A DNA stretch of 64,000 bases from Bubalus kerabau (Eukaryota; Chordata; Mammalia; Artiodactyla; Bovidae), in contig NW_026577926.1 of the NCBI RefSeq assembly GCF_029407905.1, positions 434,001 to 498,000 of the forward strand. Direction: 5' to 3'. Below the pieces are notes generated by a model. That model made no database searches, was not told where the DNA came from, and saw only the letters and a list, made by a program, of their open reading frames with translations. The translations under genes and the position numbers were made by a program. Below, one piece after another: positions 36,148 through 48,922 of this stretch (position 1 is its first letter; the number at the start of each line of letters is the position of its first letter).

Positions 36148-38836
36148 CTAGGTCCAAAGGGAAGGCGAGAGCGGAGCTGAGGCCAGCCAGGCGCCAGTCA
36201 CGTCTCCCACACTCCCGCAGCCTGCTCCTGCCCGGGCGAGAACGCTAGAAGCTGGGAAGCGCTGGGCGAGGCTCGCCCAGGTAAGAGCAGCCTGTCGGCT
36301 GGGGCTCTGCGCTACCGCGCCTGGGCGCAGAGCTGGAGCTCCGCCGCTCTGGCAGCTCGCTCGGTCCTTCCCAGTAACAGGCCCGCAACCCCTCTCTTCT
36401 CTCCGGCGTGCTGGGAACCGGGCTTCCAGGCCTGGGCACAGAGCACTTGCCCGGAGCTCTCTGCTCAGGGACTGGTTCCCCTGCGCTGGGGCTGTGCTCT
36501 CCCTAGCCCAAACGCACCGGGGAAGGCCCCAAACCACATCCACACGACTCTACGCTGGGGGAGAGCTCCAGGGAAGCCCAGTCTGGCAGGCGCTTGCTGG
36601 GCACAAACGGAGGATGCCTCTGGCTGTGGTGCTGCCTCGCCCAGCCAGGGGCGCTGGGACCCTGATTCCCTCCGCCCAGCGCTTAGTCTGGGCGGCCAAG
36701 CAAGCGCTTGGGAAGGCAGCCCTGGGCGATCTCTTTGCCTGACAAAGAGCTCTGCTTGCGGGAGGCTTTGGCAGTTTGCACACCCCCGGCCCCTGAGCCT
36801 TCTGCCAAGAGGCCTGGATCCTAGGTCCAAAGGGAAGGCGAGAGCGGAGCTGAGGCCAGCCAGGCGCCAGTCACGTCTCCCACACTCCCGCAGCCTGCTC
36901 CTGCCCGGGCGAGAACGCTAGAAGCTGGGAAGCGCTGGGCGAGGCTCGCCCAGGTCAGAGCAGCCTCTCGGCCGGGGCTCTGCGCTACCGCGCCTGGGCG
37001 CAGAGCTGGAGCTCCGCCGCTCTGGCAGCTCGCTCGGTCCTTCCCAGTAACAGGCCCGCAACCCCTCTCTTCTCTCCGGCGTGCTGGGAACCGGGCTTCC
37101 AGGCCTGGGCACAGAGCACTTGCCCGGAGCTCTCTGCTCAGGGACTGGTTCCCCTGCGCTGGGGCTGTGCTCTCCCTAGCCCAAACGCACCGGGGAAGGC
37201 CCCAAACCACATCCACACGACTCTACGCTGGGGGAGAGCTCCAGGGAAGCCCAGTCTGGCAGGCGCTTGCTGGGCACAAACGGAGGATCCCTCTGGCTGT
37301 GGTGCTGCCTCGCCCAGCCAGGGGCGCTGGGACCCTGATTCCCTCCGCCCAGCGCTTAGTCTGGGCGGCCAAGCAAGCGCTTGGGAAGGCAGCCCTGGGC
37401 GCTCTCTTTGCCTGACAAAGAGCTCTGCTTGCGGGAGGCTTTGGCAGTTTGCACACCCCCGGCCCCTGAGCCTTCTGCAAAGAGGCCTGGCTCCTAGGTC
37501 CAAAGGGAAGGCGAGAGCGGAGCTGAGGCCAGCCAGGCGCCAGTCACGTCTCCCACACTCCCGCAGCCTGCTCCTTCCCGGGCGAGAACGCTAGAAGCTG
37601 GGAAGCGCTGGGCGAGGCTCGCCCAGGCCAGAGCAGCCTCTCGGCCGGGGCTCTGCGCTACCGCGCCTGGGCGCAGAGCTGGAGCTCCGCCGCTCTGGCA
37701 GTTCACTGGGTCCTTCCCAGTAACAGGCCTGCAACCCCTCTCTTCTCTCCGGCGTGCTGGGAACTGGGCTTCCAGGCCTGGGCACAGAGCACTTGCCCGG
37801 AGCTCTCTGCTCAGGGACTGGTTCCCCTGCGCTGGGGCTGTGCTCTCCCTAGCCCAAACGCACCGGGGAAGGCCCCAAACCACATCCACACGACTCTACG
37901 CTGGGGGAGAGCTCCAGGGAAGCCCAGTCTGGCAGGCGCTTGCTGGGCACAAACGGAGGATCCCTCTGGCTGTGGTGCTGCCTCGCCCAGCCAGGGGCGC
38001 TGGGACCCTGATTCCCTCCGCCCAGCGCTTCGTCTGGGCGGCCAAGCAACCGCTTGGGAAGGCAGCCCTGGGCGCTCTCTTTGCCTGACAAAGAGCTCTG
38101 CTTGCGGGAGGCTTTGGCAGTTTGCACACCCCCGGCCCCTGAGCCTTCTGCAAAGAGGCCTGGCTCCTAGGTCCAAAGGGAAGGCGAGAGCGGAGCTGAG
38201 GCCAGCCAGGCGCCAGTCATGTTTCCCACACTCCCGCAGCCTGCTCCTTCCCGGGCGAGAACGCTAGAAGCTGGGAAGCGCTGGGCGAGGCTCGCCCAGG
38301 CCAGAGCAGCCTCTCGGCCGGGGCTCTTCGCTACCGCGCCTGGGCGCAGAGCTGGAGCTCCGCTGCTCTGGCAGCTCACTGGGTCCTTCCCAGTAACAGG
38401 CCTGCAACCCCTCTCTTCTCTCCGGCGTGCTGGGAACTGGGCTTCCAGGCCTGGGCACAGAGCACTTGCCCGGAGCTCTCTGCTCAGGGACTGGTTCCCC
38501 GCGCTGGGGCTGTGCTCTCCCTAGCCCAAACGCACCGGGGAAGGCCCCAAACCACATCCACACGACTCTACGCTGGGGGAGAGCTCCAGGGAAGCCCAGT
38601 CTGGCAGGCGCTTGCTGGGCACAAACGGAGGATCCCTCTGGCTGTGGTGCTGCCTCGCCCAGCCGGGGGCGCTGGGACCCTGATTGGAGGCCCAGCGCTT
38701 CGTCTGGGCGGCCAAGCAACCGCTTGGGAAGGCAGCCCTGGGCGCTCTCTTTGCCTGACAAAGAGCTCTGCTTGCGGGAGGCTTTGGCAGTTTGCACACC
38801 CCCGGCCCCTGAGCCTTCTGCAAAGAGGCCTGGCTC

Positions 38837-40182
38837 CTAGGTCCAAAGGGAAGGCGAGAGCGGAGCTGAGGCCAGCCAGGCGCCAGTCATGTCTCCCACA
38901 CTCCCGCAGCCTGCTCCTTCCCGGGCGAGAACGCTAGAAGCTGGGAAGCACTGGGCGAGGCTCGCCCAGGCCAGAGCAGCCTCTCGGCCGGGGCTCTTCG
39001 CTACCGCGCCTGGGCGCAGAGCTGGAGCTCCGCCGCTCTGGCAGCTCGCTCGGTCCTTCCCAGTAACAGGCCCGCAACCCCTCTCTTCTCTCCGGCGTGC
39101 TGGGAACCGGGCTTCCAGGCCTGGGCACAGAGCACTTGCCCGGAGCTCTCTGCTCAGGGACTGGTTCCCCTGCGCTGGGGCTGTGCTCTCCCTAGCCCAA
39201 ACGCACCGGGGAAGGCCCCAAACCACATCCACACGACTCTACGCTGGGGGAGAGCTCCAGGGAAGCCCAGTCTGGCAGGCGCTTGCTGGGCACAAACGGA
39301 GGATCCCTCTGGCTGTGGTGCTGCCTCGCCCAGCCAGGGGCGCTGGGACCCTGATTCCCTCCGCCCAGCGCTTCGTCTGGGCGGCCAAGCAATCGCTTGG
39401 GAAGGCAGCCCTGGGCGCTCTCTTTGCCTGACAAAGAGCTCTGCTTGCGGGAGGCTTTGGCAGTTTGCACACCCCCGGCCCCTGAGCCTTCTGCAAAGAG
39501 GCCTGGCTCCTAGGTCCAAAGGGAAGGCGAGAGCGGAGCTGAGGCCAGCCAGGCGCCAGTCACGTCTCCCACACTCCCGCAGCCTGCTCCTTCCCGGGCG
39601 AGAACGCTAGAAGCTGGGAAGCGCTGGGCGAGGCTCGCCCAGGCCAGAGCAGCCTCTCGGCCGGGGCTCTGCGCTACCGCGCCTGGGCGCAGAGCTGGAG
39701 CTCCGCCGCTCTGGCAGCTCACTGGGTCCTTCCCAGTAACAGGCCTGCAACCCCTCTCTTCTCTCCGGCGTGCTGGGAACTGGGCTTCCAGGCCTGGGCA
39801 CAGAGCACTTGCCCGGAGCTCTCTGCTCAGGGACTGGTTCCCCTGCGCTGGGGCTGTGCTCTCCCTAGCCCAAACGCACCGGGGAAGGCCCCAAACCACA
39901 TCCACACGACTCTACGCTGGGGGAGAGCTCCAGGGAAGCCCAGTCTGGCAGGCGCTTGCTGGGCACAAACGGAGGATCCCTCTGGCTGTGGTGCTGCCTC
40001 GCCCAGCCAGGGGCGCTGGGACCCTGATTCCCTCCGCCCAGCGCTTCGTGTGGGCGGCCAAGCAACCGCTTGGCAAGGCAGCCCTGGGCGCTCTCTTTGC
40101 CTGACAAAGAGCTCTGCTTGCGGGAGGCTTTGGCAGTTTGCACACCCCCGGCCCCTGAGCCTTCTGCAAAGAGGCCTGGCTC
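38837..40182 (+). repeat. m5-like plus mX monomer pair inserted in HOR copy 3
   Basis: The unit at 38837 starts as m5 (catgtctcc, ctcttcgctacc, aaccggg) but ends with cttcgtctggg and gcaatcgcttgg (39371-39400). The unit at 39510 (mX) has gctcactggg (39717), caggcctgc, cttcgtgtgggcgg (40046) and cttggcaagg (40070). Within the window the uncommon gcaatcgcttgg is otherwise found in the layer-2 unit at 18664 (about 19217), and that unit is likewise followed by one with gctcactggg (19337). The pair may thus be an ancestral segment retained, or regained by exchange with layer 2. Confidence 0.65.
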
Positions 40183-43100
40183 CTAGGTCCAAAGGGAAGG
40201 CGAGAGCGGAGCTGAGGCCAGCCAGGCGCCAGTCATGTTTCCCACACTCCCGCAGCCTGCTCCTTCCCGGGCGAGAACGCTAGAAGCTGGGAAGCGCTGG
40301 GCGAGGCTCGCCCAGGCCAGAGCAGCCTCTCGGCCGGGGCTCTTCGCTACCGCGCCTGGGCGCAGAGCTGGAGCTCCGCTGCTCTGGCAGCTCACTGGGT
40401 CCTTCCCAGTAACAGGCCTGCAACCCCTCTCTTCTCTCCGGCGTGCTGGGAACTGGGCTTCCAGGCCTGGGCACAGAGCACTTGCCCGGAGCTCTCTGCT
40501 CAGGGACTGGTTCCCCGCGCTGGGGCTGTGCTCTCCCTAGCCCAAACGCACCGGGGAAGGCCCCAAAGCACATCCACACGACTCTACGCTGGGGGAGAGC
40601 TCCAGGGAAGCCCAGTCTGGCAGGCGCTTGCTGGGCACAAACGGAGGATCCCTCTGGCTGTGGTGCTGCCTCGCCCAGCCGGGGGCGCTGGGACCCTGAT
40701 TGGAGGCCCAGCGCTTCGTCTGGGCGGCCAAGCAACCGCTTGGGAAGGCAGCCCTGGGCGCTCTCTTTGCCTGACAAAGAGCTCTGCTTGCGGGAGGCTT
40801 TGGCAGTTTGCACACCCCCGGCCCCTGAGCCTTCTGCAAAGAGGCCTGGCTCCTAGGTCCAAAGGGAAGGCGAGAGCGGAGCTGAGGCCAGCCAGGCGCC
40901 AGTCACGTCTCCCACACTCCCGCAGCCTGCTCCTTCCCGGGCGAGAACGCTAGAAGCTGGGAAGCGCTGGGCGAGGCTCGCCCAGGCCAGAGCAGCCTCT
41001 CGGCCGGGGCTCTTCGCTACCGCGCCTGGGCGCAGAGCTGGAGCTCCGCCGCTCTGGCAGCTCGCTCGGTCCTTCCCAGTAACAGGCCCGCAACCCCTCT
41101 CTTCTCTCCGGCGTGCTGGGAACCGGGCTTCCAGGCCTGGGCACAGAGCACTTGCCCGGAGCTGTCTGCTCAGGGACTGGTTCCCCTGCGCTGGGGCTGT
41201 GCTCTCCCTAGCCCAAACGCACCGGGGAAGGCCCCAAACCACATCCACACGACTCTACGCTGGGGGAGAGCTCCAGGGAAGCCCAGTCTGGCAGGCGCTT
41301 GCTGGGCACAAACGGAGGATCCCTCTGGATGTGGTGCTGCCTCGCCCAGCCAGGGGCGCTGGGACCCTGATTCCTTCCGCCCAGCGCTTAGTCTGGGCGG
41401 CCAAGCAACCGTTTGGCAATGCAGCCCTGGGCGCTCTCTTTGCCTGACAAAGAGCTCTGCTTGCGGGAGGCTTTGGCAGTTTGCACACCCCCGGCCCCTG
41501 AGCCTTCTGCAAAGAGGCCTGCTCCTAGGTCCAAAGGGAAGGCCAGAGCGGAGCTGAGGCCAGCCAGGCGCCAGTCACGTCTCCCACACTCCCGCAGCCT
41601 GCTCCTTCCCGGGCGAGAACGCTAGAAGCTGGGGAGCGCTGGGCGAGGCTCGCCCAGGCCAGAGCAGCCTCTCGGCCGGGGCTCTGCGCTACCGCGCCTG
41701 GGCGCAGAGCTGGAGCTCCGGCGCTCTGGCAGCTCGCTCGGTCCTTCCCAGTAACAGGCCCGCAACCCCTCTCTTCTCTCCGGCGTGCTGGGAACTGGGC
41801 TTCCAGGCCTGGGCACAGAGCACTTGCCCGGAGCTCTCTGCTCAGGGACTGGTTCCCCTGCGCTGGGGCTGTGCTCTCCCTAGCCCAAACGCACCGGGGA
41901 AGGCCCCAAACCACATCCACACGACTCTACGCTGGGGGAGAGCTCCAGGGAAGCCCAGTCTGGCAGGCGCTTGCTGGGCACAAACGGAGGATCCCTCTGG
42001 CTGTGGTGCTGCCTCGCCCAGCCAGGGGCGCTGGGACCCTGATTCCCTCCGCCCAGTGCTTAGTCTGGGCGGCCAAGCAAGCGCTTGGGAATGCAGCCCT
42101 GGGCGCTCTCTTTGCCTGACAAAGAGCTCTGCTTGCGGGAGGCTTTGGCAGTTTGCACAACCCCGGCCCATGAGCCTTCTGCAAAGAGGCCTGGCTCCTA
42201 GGTCCAAAGGGAAGGCGAGAGCAGAGCTGAGGCCAGCCAGGCGCCAGTCACGTCTCCCACACTGCGGCAGCCTGCTCCTGCCTGGGCGAGAACGCTAGAA
42301 GCTGGGAAGCGCTGGGCGAGGCTCGCCCAGGCCAGAGCAGCCTCTCGGCCGTGGCTCTGCGCTACCGCGCCTGGGCGCAGAGCTGGAGCTCCGCCGCTCT
42401 GGCAGCTCGCTCGGTCCTTCCCAGTAACAGGCCCGCAACCCCTCTCTTCTCTCCGGCGTGCTGGGAACTGGGCTTCCAGGCCTGGGCACAGAGCACTTGC
42501 CCGGAGCTCTCTGCTCAGGGACTGGTTCCCCTGCGCTGGGGCTGTGCTCTCCCTAGCCCAAACGCACCGGGGAAGGCCCCAAACCACATCCACACGACTC
42601 TACGCTGGGGGAGAGCTCCAGGGAAGCCCAGTCTGGCAGGCGCTTGCTGGGCACAAACGGAGGATCCCTCCGGCTGTGTTGCTGCCTCGCCCAGCCAGGG
42701 GCGCTGGGACCCTGATTCCCTCTGCCCAGCGCTTCGTCTGGGCGGCCAAGCAACCGCTTGGGAATGCAGCCCTGGGCGCTCTCTTTGCCTGACAAAGAGC
42801 TCTGCTTGCGGGAGGCTTTGGCAGTTTGCACACCCCCGGCCCCTGAGCCTTCTGCAAAGAGGCCTGCTCCTAGGTCCAAAGGGAAGGCCAGAGCGGAGCT
42901 GAGGCCAGCCAGGCGCCAGTCACCTCTCCCACACTCCCGCAGCCTGCTCCTTCCCGGGCGAGAACGCTAGAAGCTGGGGAGCGCTGGGCGAGGCTCGCCC
43001 AATCCAGAGCAGCCTCTCGGCCGGGGCTCTGCGCTACCGCGCCTGGGCGCAGAGCTGGAGCTCCGGCGCTCTGGCAGCTCGCTCGGTCCTTCCCAGTAAC

Positions 43101-44215
43101 AGGCCCGCAACCCCTCTCTTCTCTCCGGCGTGCTGGGAACTGGGCTTCCAGGCCTGGGCACAGAGCACTTGCCCGGAGCTCTCTGCTCAGGGACTGGTTC
43201 CCCTGCGCTGGGGCTGTGCTCTCCCTAGCCCAAACGCACCGGGGAAGGCCCCAAACCACATCCACACGACTCTACGCTGGGGGAGAGCTCCAGGGAAGCC
43301 CAGTCTGGCAGGCGCTTGCTGGGCACAAACGGAGGATCCCTCTGGCTGTGTTGCTGCCTCGCCCAGCCAGGGGCGCTGGGACCCTGATTCCCTCCGCCCA
43401 GCGCTTCGTCTGGGCGGCCAAGCAACCGGTTGGGAATGCAGCCCTGGGCGCTCTCTTTGCCTGACAAAGAGCTCTGCTTGCGGGAGGCTTTGGCAGTTTG
43501 CACACCCCCGGCCCCTGAGCCTTCTGCAAAGAGGCCTGGCTCCTAGGTCCAAAGGGAAGGCGAGAGCGGAGCTGAGGCCAGCCAGGCGCCAGTCACGTCT
43601 CCCACACTCCCGCAGCCTGCTCCTTCCCGGGCGAGAACGCTAGAAGCTGGGAAGCGCTGGGCGAGGCTCGCCCAGGCCAGAGCAGCCTCTCGGCCGGGGC
43701 TCTGCGCTACCGCGCCTGGGCGCAGAGCTGGAGCTCCGCCGCTCTGGCAGCTGGCTCGGTCTTTCCCAGTAACAGGTCCGCAACCCCTCTCTTCTCTCCG
43801 GCGTGCTGGGAACTGGGCTTCCAGGCCTGGGCACAGAGCACTTGCCCGGAGCTCTCTGCTCAGGGACTGGTTCCCCTGCGCTGGGGCTGTGCTCTCCCTA
43901 GCCCAAACGCACCGGGGAAGGCCCCAAACCACATCCACACGACTCTACGCTGGGGGAGAGCTCCAGGGAAGCCCAGTCTGGCAGGCGCTTGCTGGGCACA
44001 AACGGAGGATCCCTCTGGCTGTGGTGCTGCCTCGCCCAGCCAGGGGCGCTGGGACCCTGATTCCCTCCGCCCAGCGCTTAGTCTGGGCGGCCAAGCAAGC
44101 GCTTGGGAAGGCAGCCCTGGGCGCTCTCTTTGCCTGACAAAGAGCTCTGCTTGCGGGAGGCTTTGGCAGTTTGCACACCACCGGCCCCTGAGCCTTCTGC
44201 AAAGAGGCCTGGCTC

Positions 44216-44888
44216 CTAGGTCCAAAGGGAAGGCGAGAGCGGAGCTGAGGCCAGCCAGGCGCCAGTCACGTCTCCCACACTCCCGCAGCCCGCTCCTTCC
44301 CGGGCGAGAACGCTAGAAGCTGGGAAGCGCTGGGCGAGGCTCGCCCAGGCCAGAGCAGCCTCTCGGCCGGGGCTCTGCGCTACCGCGCCTGGGCGCAGAG
44401 CTGGAGCTCCGCCGCTCTGGCAGTTCACTGGGTCCTTCCCAGTAACAGGCCTGCAACCCCTCTCTTCTCTCCGGCGTGCTGGGAACTGGGCTTCCAGGCC
44501 TGGGCACAGAGCACTTGCCCGGAGCTCTCTGCTCAGGGACTGGTTCCCCTGCGCTGGGGCTGTGCTCTCCCTAGCCCAAACGCACCGGGGAAGGCCCCAA
44601 ACCACATCCACACGACTCTACGCTGGGGGAGAGCTCCAGGGAAGCCCAGTCTGGCAGGCGCTTGCTGGGCACAAACGGAGGATCCCTCTGGCTGTGGTGC
44701 TGCCTCGCCCAGCCAGGGGCGCTGGGACCCTGATTCCCTCCGCCCAGCGCTTCGTGTGGGCGGCCAAGCAACCGCTTGGGAAGGCAGCCCTGGGCGCTCT
44801 CTTTGCCTGACAAAGAGCTCTGCTTGCGGGAGGCTTTGGCAGTTTGCACACCCCCGGCCCCTGAGCCTTCTGCAAAGAGGCCTGGCTC
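44216..44888 (+). repeat. Hybrid monomer m10/m3/mX
   Basis: It follows m9 and begins with the m10 mark cagcccgctcc (44287), then has gttcactggg and caggcctgc as in m3 (44423-44455), and ends with cttcgtgtgggcgg (44751), seen otherwise only in mX at 39510. At least two switches are needed, or one exchange with a lost m3/mX intermediate. It connects m9 to m4. Confidence 0.7.
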
Positions 44889-45558
44889 CTAGGTCCAAAG
44901 GGAAGGCGAGAGCGGAGCTGAGGCCAGCCAGGCGCCAGTCATGTTTCCCACACTCCCGCAGCCTGCTCCTTCCCGGGCGAGAACGCTAGAAGCTGGGAAG
45001 CGCTGGGCGAGGCTCGCCCAGGCCAGAGCAGCCTCTCGGCCGGGGCTCTTCGCTACCGCGCCTGGGCGCAGAGCTGGAGCTCCGCTGCTCTGGCAGCTCA
45101 CTGGGTCCTTCCCAGTAACAGGCCTGCAACCCCTCTCTTCTCTCCGGCGTGCTGGGAACTGGGCTTCCAGGCCTGGGCACAGAGCACTTGCCCGGAGATC
45201 TCTGCTCAGGGACTGGTTCCCCGCGCTGGGGCTGTGCTCTCCCCAGCCCAAACGCACCGGGGAAGGCCCCAAACCACATCCACACGACTCTACGCTGGGG
45301 GAGAGCTCCAGGGAAGCCCAGTCTGGCAGGCGCTTGCTGGGCACAAACGGAGGATCCCTCTGGCTGTGGTGCTGCCTCGCCCAGCCGGGGGCGCTGGGAC
45401 CCTGATTGGAGGCCCAGCGCTTCGTCTGGGCGGCCAAGCAACCGCTTGGGAATGCAGCCCTGGGCGCTCTCTTTGCCTGACAAAGAGCTCTGCTTGCGGG
45501 AGGCTTTGGCAGTTTGCACACCCCCGGCCCCTGAGCCTTCTGCAAAGAGGCCTGGCTC

Positions 45559-46230
45559 CTAGGTCCAAAGGGAAGGCGAGAGCGGAGCTGAGGCCAGCCA
45601 GGCGCCAGTCATGTCTCCCACACTCCCGCAGCCTGCTCCTTCCCGGGCGAGAACGCTAGAAGCTGGGAAGCGCTGGGCGAGGCTCGCCCAGGCCAGAGCA
45701 GCCTCTCGGCCGGGGCTCTTCGCTACCGCGCCTGGGCGCAGAGCTGGAGCTCCGCCGCTCTGGCAGCTCGCTCGGTCCTTCCCAGTAACAGGCCCGCAAC
45801 CCCTCTCTTCTCTCCGGCGTGCTGGGAACCGGGCTTCCAGGCCTGGGCACAGAGCACTTGCCCGGAGCTCTCTGCTCAGGGACTGGTTCCCCTGCGCTGG
45901 GGCTGTGCTCTCCCTAGCCCAAACGCACCGGGGAAGGCCCGAAACCACATCCACACGACTCTACGCTGGGGGAGAGCTCCAGGGAAGCCCAGTCTGGCAG
46001 GCGCTTGCTGGGCACAAACGGAGGATCCCTCCGGCTGTGTTGCTGCCTCGCCCAGCCAGGGGCGCTGGGACCCTGATTCCCTCCGCCCAGCGCTTCGTCT
46101 GGCGGCCAAGCAACCGCTTGGGAATGCAGCCCTGGGCGCTCTCTTTGCCTGACAAAGAGCTCTGCTTGCGGGAGGCTTTGGCAGTTTGCACACCCCCGGC
46201 CCCTAAGCCTTCTGCAAAGAGGCCTGGCTC
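45559..46230 (+). repeat. Hybrid monomer m5/m11 (672 bp)
   Basis: The first half has the m5 marks catgtctcc (45610), ctcttcgctacc (45717) and aaccggg. The second half has the m11 marks tccggctgtgttgc (46029), cgtctggcggcc with its one-base loss (46096) and cccctaagcc (46200). It joins m5 directly to m12, skipping m6-m10. A private change, gcccgaaacc, is at 45938. Confidence 0.8.
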
Positions 46231-47576
46231 CTAGGTCCAAAGGGAAGGCGAGAGCGGAGCTGAGGCCAGCCAGGCGCCAGTCACGTCTCCCACACTCCCG
46301 CAGCCTGCTCCTTCCCGGGCGAGAACGCTAGAAGCTGGGAAGCGCTGGGCGAGGCTCGCCCAGGCCAGAGCAGCCTCTCGGCCGGGGCTCTGCGCTACCG
46401 CGCCTGGGCGCAGAGCTGGAGCTCCGCCGCTCTGGCAGCTCGCTCGGTCCTTCCCAGTAACAGGCCTGCAACCCCTCTCTTCTCTCCGGCGTGCTGGGAA
46501 CCGGGCTTCCAGGCCTGGGCACAGAGCACTTGCCCGGAGCTCTCTGCTCAGGGACTGGTTCCCCTGCGCTGGGGCTGTGCTCTCCCTAGGCCAAACGCAT
46601 CGGGGAAGGCCCCAAACCACATCCACACGACTCTACGCTGGGGGAGAGCTCCAGGGAAGCCCAGTCTGGCAGGCGCTTGCTGGGCACAAACGGAGGATCC
46701 CTCTGGCTGTGGTGCTGCCTCGCCCAGCCAGGGCCGCTGGGACCCTGATTCCCTCCTCCCAGCGCTTAGTCTGGGCGGCCAAGCAAGCGCTTGGGAAGGC
46801 AGCCCTGGGCGCTCTCTTTGCCTGACAAAGAGCTCTGCTTGCGGGAGGCTTTGGCAGTTTGCACACCCCCGGCCCCTGAGCCTTCTGCCAAGAGGCCTGG
46901 CTCCTAGGTCCAAAGGGAAGGCCAGAGCGGAGCTGAGGCCAGCCAGGCGCCAGTCACGTCTCCCACACTCCCGCAGCCTGCTCCTGCCCGGGCGAGAACG
47001 CTAGAAGCTGGGAAGCGCTGGGCGAGGCTCGCCCAGGTCAGAGCAGCCTCTCGGCCGGGGCTCTGCGCTACCGCGCCTGGGCGCAGAGCTGGAGCTCCGC
47101 CGCTCTGGCAGCTCGCTCGGTCCTTCCCAGTAACAGGCCCGCAACCCCTCTCTTCTCTCCGGCGTGCTGGGAACTGGGCTTCCAGGCCTGGGCACAGAGC
47201 ACTTGCCCGGAGCTCTATGCTCAGGGACTGGTTCCCCTGCGCTGGGGCTGTGCTCTCCCTAGCCCAAACGCACCGGGGAAGGCCCCAAACCACATCCACA
47301 CGACTCTACGCTGGGGGAGAGCTCCAGGGAAGCCCAGTCTGGCAGGCGCTTGCTGGGCACAAACGGAGGATCCCTCTGGCTGTGGTGCTGCCTCGCCCAG
47401 CCAGGGGCGCTGGGACCCTGATTCCCTCCGCCCAGCGCTTAGTCTGGGCGGCCAAGCAAGCGCTTGGGAAGGCAGCCCTTGGCGCTCTCTTTGCCTGACA
47501 AAGAGCTCTGCTTGCGGGAGGCTTTGGCAGTTTGCACACCCCCGGCCCCTGAGCCTTCTGCAAAGAGGCCTGGCTC

Positions 47577-48249
47577 CTAGGTCCAAAGGGAAGGCGAGAG
47601 CGGAGCTGAGGCCAGCCAGGCGCCAGTCACGTCTCCCACACTCCCGCAGCCTGCTCCTTCCCGGGCGAGAACGCTAGAAGCTGGGAAGCGCTGGGCGAGG
47701 CTCGCCCAGGCCAGAGCAGCCTCTCGGCCGGGGCTCTGCGCTACCGCGCCTGGGCGCAGAGCTGGAGCTCCGCCGCTCTGGCAGCTCGCTCGGTCCTTCC
47801 CAGTAACAGGCCCGCAACCCCTCTCTTCTCTCCGGCGTGCTGGGAACTGGGCTTCCAGGCCTGGGCACAGAGCACTTGCCCGGAGCTCTCTGCTCAGGGA
47901 CTGGTTCCCCTGCGCTGGGGCTGTGCTCTCCCTAGCCCAAACGCACCGGGGAAGGCCCCAAACCACATCCACACGACTCTACGCTGGGGGAGAGCTCCAG
48001 GGAAGCCCAGTCTGGCAGGCGCTTGCTGGGCACAAACGGAGGATCCCTCTGGCTGTGGTGCTGCCTCGCCCAGCCAGGGGCGCTGGGACCCTGATTCCCT
48101 CCGCCCAACGCTTAGTCTGGGCGGCCAAGCAAGCGCTTGGGAATGCAGCCCAGGGCGCTCTGTTTGCCTGACAAAGAGCTCTGCTTGCGGGAGGCTTTGG
48201 CAGTTTGCACACCCCCGGCCACTGAGCCTTCTGCAAAGAGGCCTGGCTC
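47577..48249 (+). repeat. HOR monomer m14 (reference copy)
   Basis: The first half is plain. The second half has cccaacgctta (48104), aatgcagcccagggcgc (48143), ctctgtttgcc (48158) and cccggccactgag (48214). Other copies are at 26056 and 34802; parts are in the hybrids at 57666, 60357 and 63049. Confidence 0.83.
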
Positions 48250-48922
48250 CTAGGTCCAAAGGGAAGGCGAGAGCGGAGCTGAGGCCAGCCAGGCGCCAGG
48301 CACGTCTCCCACATTCCCGCAGCCTGCTCCTTCCCGGGCGAGAACGCTAGAAGCTGGGAAGAGCTGGGCGAGGCTCGCCCAGGCCAGAGCAGCCTCTCGG
48401 CCGGGGCTCTGCGCTACCGCGCCTGGGCGCAGAGCTGGAGCTCCGCCGCTCTGGCAGCTCGCTCGGTCCTTCCCAGTAACAGGCCCGCAACCCCTCTCTT
48501 CTCTCCGTCGTGCTGGGAACTGGGCTTCCAGGCCTGGGCACAGAGCACTTGCCCGGAGCTCTCTGCTCAGGGACTGGTTCCCCTGCGCTGGGGCTGTGCT
48601 CTCCCTAGGCCAAACGCACCGGGGAAGGCCCCAAACCACATCCACACGACTCTACGCTGGGGGAGAGCTCCAGGGAAGCCCAGTCTGGCAGGCGCTTGCT
48701 GGGCACAAACGGAGGATCCCTCTGGCTGTGGTGCTGCCTCGCCCAGCCAGGGGCGCTGGGACCCTGATTCCCTCCGCCCAGCGCTTAGTCTGGGCGGCCA
48801 AGCAAGCGCTTGGGAAGGCAGCCCTGGGCGCTCTCTTTGCCTGACAAAGAGCTCTGCTTGCGCGAGGCTTTGGCAGTTTGCACACCCCCGGCCCCTGAGC
48901 CTTCTGCCAAGAGGCCTGGATC
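48250..48922 (+). repeat. HOR monomer m15 (reference copy)
   Basis: Diagnostics: gccaggcacgtc (48295), gaagagctgggcg (48358), ctccgtcgtgc (48504), ctaggccaaacg (48605), cttgcgcgaggc (48858) and ccaagaggcctggatcc at the end. Other copies are at 26729, 35475 and 63722 (partial); the copy at 26729 has ctgggattcc. cacattcccgc near 48310 is private to this copy. Confidence 0.83.

Larger units (their letters stand above)
36148..48922 (+). repeat. HOR copy 3: 19-monomer rearranged variant
   Basis: Monomer starts and types: 36148 m1, 36821 m2, 37494 m3, 38167 m4, 38837 m5-like, 39510 mX, 40183 m4, 40853 m5, 41525 m6, 42198 m7, 42870 m8, 43543 m9, 44216 hybrid m10/m3/mX, 44889 m4, 45559 hybrid m5/m11, 46231 m12, 46904 m13, 47577 m14, 48250 m15. 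It contains m4 three times, an extra monomer type (mX) and two hybrids. It is 12,775 bp. The structure needs at least two duplication events and one exchange. Confidence 0.85.
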
